Source: Bryobacteraceae bacterium (GTDB taxonomy: Bacteria > Acidobacteriota > Terriglobia > Bryobacterales > Bryobacteraceae). From it: DNA of 7,307 nt. Position numbers and translations under genes: made by a program. The notes under the pieces were generated by a model. The model ran no database searches and was not told the origin of the DNA. It was given only the letters and a program-made list of their open reading frames with translations. The stretch is from assembly GCA_025929455.1 (NCBI GenBank), contig JAICMB010000157.1, positions 1 to 7,307 on the forward strand. Reading direction: 5' to 3'. Shown here piece after piece: positions 5,362-7,307 of the stretch (positions are counted from its first letter, which is position 1; every line of letters starts with the position of its first letter).

Positions 5362-5940
5362 CTAACCTCCGGGTCGCGTTCCGCAGTACAGGCTCTCAGC
5401 CAAAAGCTGTTGAATGCGGAAGGCATGAGTAGCCGCAAACCAAGGGTCGAGGTACGGCAGATATTCACGCTGCACCTGATTTGTAAGAGCGAAAAAGTCG
5501 CACTGGTGATAGCCGCGACACTGGGCCGCGCCGCAGCGGCAATACCAGTATTCGCCTCCGATGGCGTTAACAGCGTAATCGACGAGTAATTCTTCCCCCG
5601 CGGCAACGTCGCGTTTCGTCAAAATGAATCGCTCCCGGCAGGCAGAGTAGACGTAACAGTTCGGATGGCAGGAATGGTTGACGTAACACTCCGGTGACTG
5701 CATCAGAACGACCGTACCGTCCGGTAGAAAATCCTGGTGAGTTAGTGATTCGCCGTCTCCAGTCCTAAGCGGATGAACGCTGTCAACGACGCGCGAGTCA
5801 TCAATGCGTAGGACGACCGTTCCACGGCCGAACGTCTCCAGAGCGAATACGCCGCGGCCCTGAATGGCGGACGAGAGGACGGCGATACGCGGGGAGTCTA
5901 AGTTTTGCACTGCCTGGCTTTGACGAGAATACACTGTCAT
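5362..5940 (-). CDS. SET-domain protein lysine methyltransferase with post-SET cysteines
   Basis: A 192-residue small bacterial SET protein, predicted to move a methyl group from S-adenosylmethionine to a lysine of a protein. SET motif I is QGRGVFA (27-33), the core NHSCHPN (88-94) is complete, and GEELLVDY (115-122) contains the conserved catalytic Tyr122. The post-SET cluster C-R-C-G-x3-C-R-G (134-143) with Cys91 supplies the four thiols that bind zinc in eukaryotic SET enzymes. The C-terminus (149-168) contains FFALTNQVQREYLPYLDPWF, seen in other bacterial members as I recall. It starts at ATG 5940 without an evident Shine-Dalgarno. It ends 20 bases from the stop of the convergent dehydrogenase and is transcribed away from the anthranilate synthase, so it appears to be a single gene. 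No signal peptide, so cytoplasmic. The target protein is unknown; ribosomal or DNA-binding proteins are possibilities only. Confidence 0.92.
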   Translation of the reverse strand: MTVYSRQSQAVQNLDSPRIAVLSSAIQGRGVFALETFGRGTVVLRIDDSRVVDSVHPLRTGDGESLTHQDFLPDGTVVLMQSPECYVNHSCHPNCYVYSACRERFILTKRDVAAGEELLVDYAVNAIGGEYWYCRCGAAQCRGYHQCDFFALTNQVQREYLPYLDPWFAATHAFRIQQLLAESLYCGTRPGG

Positions 5941-6027
5941 TGGTCAACGCGCAAAGTGCCGGGCGCTTTTCAAGCAGGTGCGTTATCCTGAGAGAAATTC
6001 GCCGATTCCCGCGATTTCTCCCGCGCT
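5941..6027. promoter_or_regulatory. Divergent spacer between the SET gene and trpE(G)
   Basis: These 87 bases must hold the promoters of both divergent genes. TATCCT (5984-5989) is a weak -10 candidate for the right-hand gene, without a -35 at the right distance. A short stem AAAGTG / CGCTTT (5953-5958 with 5964-5969, including one G/T pair) is weak. There is no room for a classic tryptophan leader peptide. Confidence 0.4.
5992..6020 (+). promoter_or_regulatory. Hairpin immediately upstream of the trpE(G) start
   Basis: GAGAAATTCGC (5992-6002) can pair with GCGATTTCTC (6011-6020) around the 8-base loop cgattccc, giving ten pairs with one bulged T. The stem ends 7 bases before the ATG at 6028, covering the position where a Shine-Dalgarno should lie, and no Shine-Dalgarno is otherwise visible. 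In RNA it could control ribosome access; as DNA it could be a repressor site. Confidence 0.5.
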
Positions 6028-7307
6028 ATGTCCCAATTTGAATACGCAACACCCGGCGGCATACGCGTTCGCCGCACCTCCACCAAAGTCCCTTTTGCGC
6101 GCGGGCTGGAGAGCATCCGGCGGCAGCTTGACTCGCAGCACGGAATCTATCTTTCCTCCGGCTACGAATATCCGGGACGCTACTCGCGCTGGGACATTGC
6201 ATCCGTGTGTCCGCCTCTCGAGATTACCGGGCGCGGGCGGGATGTGCACATACGGCCGCTGAACGCGCGCGGCGAAGCGCTAACACGGATGCTGCACGCG
6301 GTGCTTGAAGGTCATCCGCACTTTGAGAGCTGCACGCTTGACGGCGGCGCGATCGCGATTCGTTTACATCCGCTACCGCGCATTTTTCCCGAAGAGCAGC
6401 GCAGTAAGCAGCCGTCCGTGTTTTCGCTGCTGCGCGCGCTGGTGCAAGAGCTCGGGAACCCTCAGGATTCGCGTCTCGCGCTGGTCGGCGCGTTCGGCTA
6501 CGACCTGCTGTTTCAGTTCGAGCCCATTCCGCTCCGGCTGCCGCGCGAGACGCGCAAAGACCTGCAGCTGTTTCTTTTCGACGACATCATTTACATGGAC
6601 CGGAAGCGCGAAGTGATCGAGCGCTTCTCCTGGGATTTCGAGCTCGATACGCCTGAAGGCAAATTGAGCACGCGCGGACTGGAGCGTACCGGCGAACTGG
6701 TTCCCAAACAGCCGAAGCGCAAGCCCGCTCCGATCACGTCCGATCACACGCCCGAAGAGTACATGGCGAATGTCGAGACGGTTCGGGAAGGGATGCGGCG
6801 GGGCGATTATTACGAAGTCGTTCTGCGCCAGACTTTCCGCACGCCGTATGCCGGCAAGGCATCCGAGCTTTTCGGCCTGATGCAGAAGGCGAATCCGAGC
6901 CCTTACGAATTTCTCATCCAGTTCGGCGAAGAGCAACTGGTGGGCGCTTCACCCGAAATGTTTGTGCGGGTGGAAGACGATTTGGTCGAGACCTGCCCGA
7001 TTGCGGGCACCACGCGCCGCACCGGAGATCCGCTCCAGGATGAGAAGAACATCCGGCGGCTGCTCGAATCCGTCAAAGAAGAATCCGAGCTCACCATGTG
7101 TACGGATGTGGACCGCAATGACAAGAGCCGCGTCTGCCGGCCGGGCACCGTTCAGGTGATCGCCCGCCGCCTCATTGAGTCATACACGCATCTGTTCCAC
7201 ACGGTGGATCATGTCGTCGGAAGGCTGCAGCCCGGCTTCGATTCGCTCGATGCGTTTCTGAGCCACATGTGGGCCGTGACGCTGATCGGAGCGCCCAAGA
7301 AGGCTGC
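6028..7307 (+). CDS. trpE: Anthranilate synthase, TrpE(G) fused type, partial at right edge
   Basis: The first 426 residues of a chorismate-using enzyme of tryptophan synthesis (chorismate + ammonia/glutamine to anthranilate), in the cytoplasm. The N-terminus YATPGGIRVRR (6-16) and YEYPGRYSRWD (46-56) match the rhizobial-type TrpE(G) fusion rather than separate TrpE or PabB. RSKQPSVFSLLRAL (125-138) and GAFGYDLLFQF (154-164) follow the same pattern. In the catalytic domain are EVVLRQTF (263-270), GASPEMFVR (306-314), CPIAGT (323-328) and DVDRNDKSRV (360-369). The frame is still open at GAPKKA on the last base, just before the linker. In this clade a glutamine amidotransferase domain of about 200-250 residues follows, so the full length would be near 720; that part is outside the window. 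ATG 6028 is the only possible start, since the frame closes at a TGA (5989-5991) with no other initiation codon. A secondary-metabolism anthranilate synthase cannot be excluded. Confidence 0.93.
   Translation, partial: MSQFEYATPGGIRVRRTSTKVPFARGLESIRRQLDSQHGIYLSSGYEYPGRYSRWDIASVCPPLEITGRGRDVHIRPLNARGEALTRMLHAVLEGHPHFESCTLDGGAIAIRLHPLPRIFPEEQRSKQPSVFSLLRALVQELGNPQDSRLALVGAFGYDLLFQFEPIPLRLPRETRKDLQLFLFDDIIYMDRKREVIERFSWDFELDTPEGKLSTRGLERTGELVPKQPKRKPAPITSDHTPEEYMANVETVREGMRRGDYYEVVLRQTFRTPYAGKASELFGLMQKANPSPYEFLIQFGEEQLVGASPEMFVRVEDDLVETCPIAGTTRRTGDPLQDEKNIRRLLESVKEESELTMCTDVDRNDKSRVCRPGTVQVIARRLIESYTHLFHTVDHVVGRLQPGFDSLDAFLSHMWAVTLIGAPKKA

Noticed and set aside
5351..5367. Small hairpin between the convergent dehydrogenase and SET stops, as a bidirectional terminator
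   Set aside because: Six pairs with a bulge, a 4-base loop and no T-run on either side; too weak to call.
5984..5989. TATCCT as the trpE(G) -10 box
   Set aside because: Four of six matches and no -35 hexamer at 16-18 bases; mentioned only as a weak candidate.

Overview
The window looks like chromosomal DNA of a GC-rich Gram-negative bacterium, most likely an acidobacterium of the Solibacter/Bryobacter type. That placement is an inference. It rests on the gene mix: a periplasmic PQQ dehydrogenase paired with a diheme cytochrome of the Planctomycete/Verrucomicrobium/Acidobacteria type, a fused-type TrpE(G), a bacterial SET protein, and several GTG/TTG starts. I ran no database search.

Layout from left to right. 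On the minus strand, read from era leftwards, are era (2605-1721), a 255-base intergenic stretch rich in hairpins, a family 2 glycosyltransferase (1465-701), and a family 4 glycosyltransferase (686-1) cut by the left edge. The two glycosyltransferases are 14 bases apart and probably form a cell-surface glycan or LPS-core operon. Between era and the next genes (2606-3041) lies the wreck of an IS256-family insertion sequence: one probable terminal repeat, a large nested palindrome, and the last ~58 codons of a transposase carrying an in-frame stop.

On the plus strand follows a two-gene redox module: a secreted diheme cytochrome c (3042-3797) overlapping by 4 bases a secreted PQQ-dependent alcohol dehydrogenase (3794-5341). 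The dehydrogenase carries the Asp-x-Asp pair that marks lanthanide-using enzymes. Electrons from alcohol oxidation would pass from PQQ to the cytochrome and on to the respiratory chain. Converging on it is a minus-strand SET-domain lysine methyltransferase with a post-SET cysteine cluster (5940-5362). An 87-base divergent spacer containing a hairpin then leads to a plus-strand anthranilate synthase of the fused TrpE(G) type (6028 to the right edge), which is cut before its glutamine amidotransferase half.

The points most worth a second look are the lanthanide signature of the dehydrogenase, the SET protein, the compact family 4 glycosyltransferase, the IS remnant with its palindrome, and the hairpin in front of trpE(G). 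I see no CRISPR array, tRNA or rRNA, and no convincing defence system.
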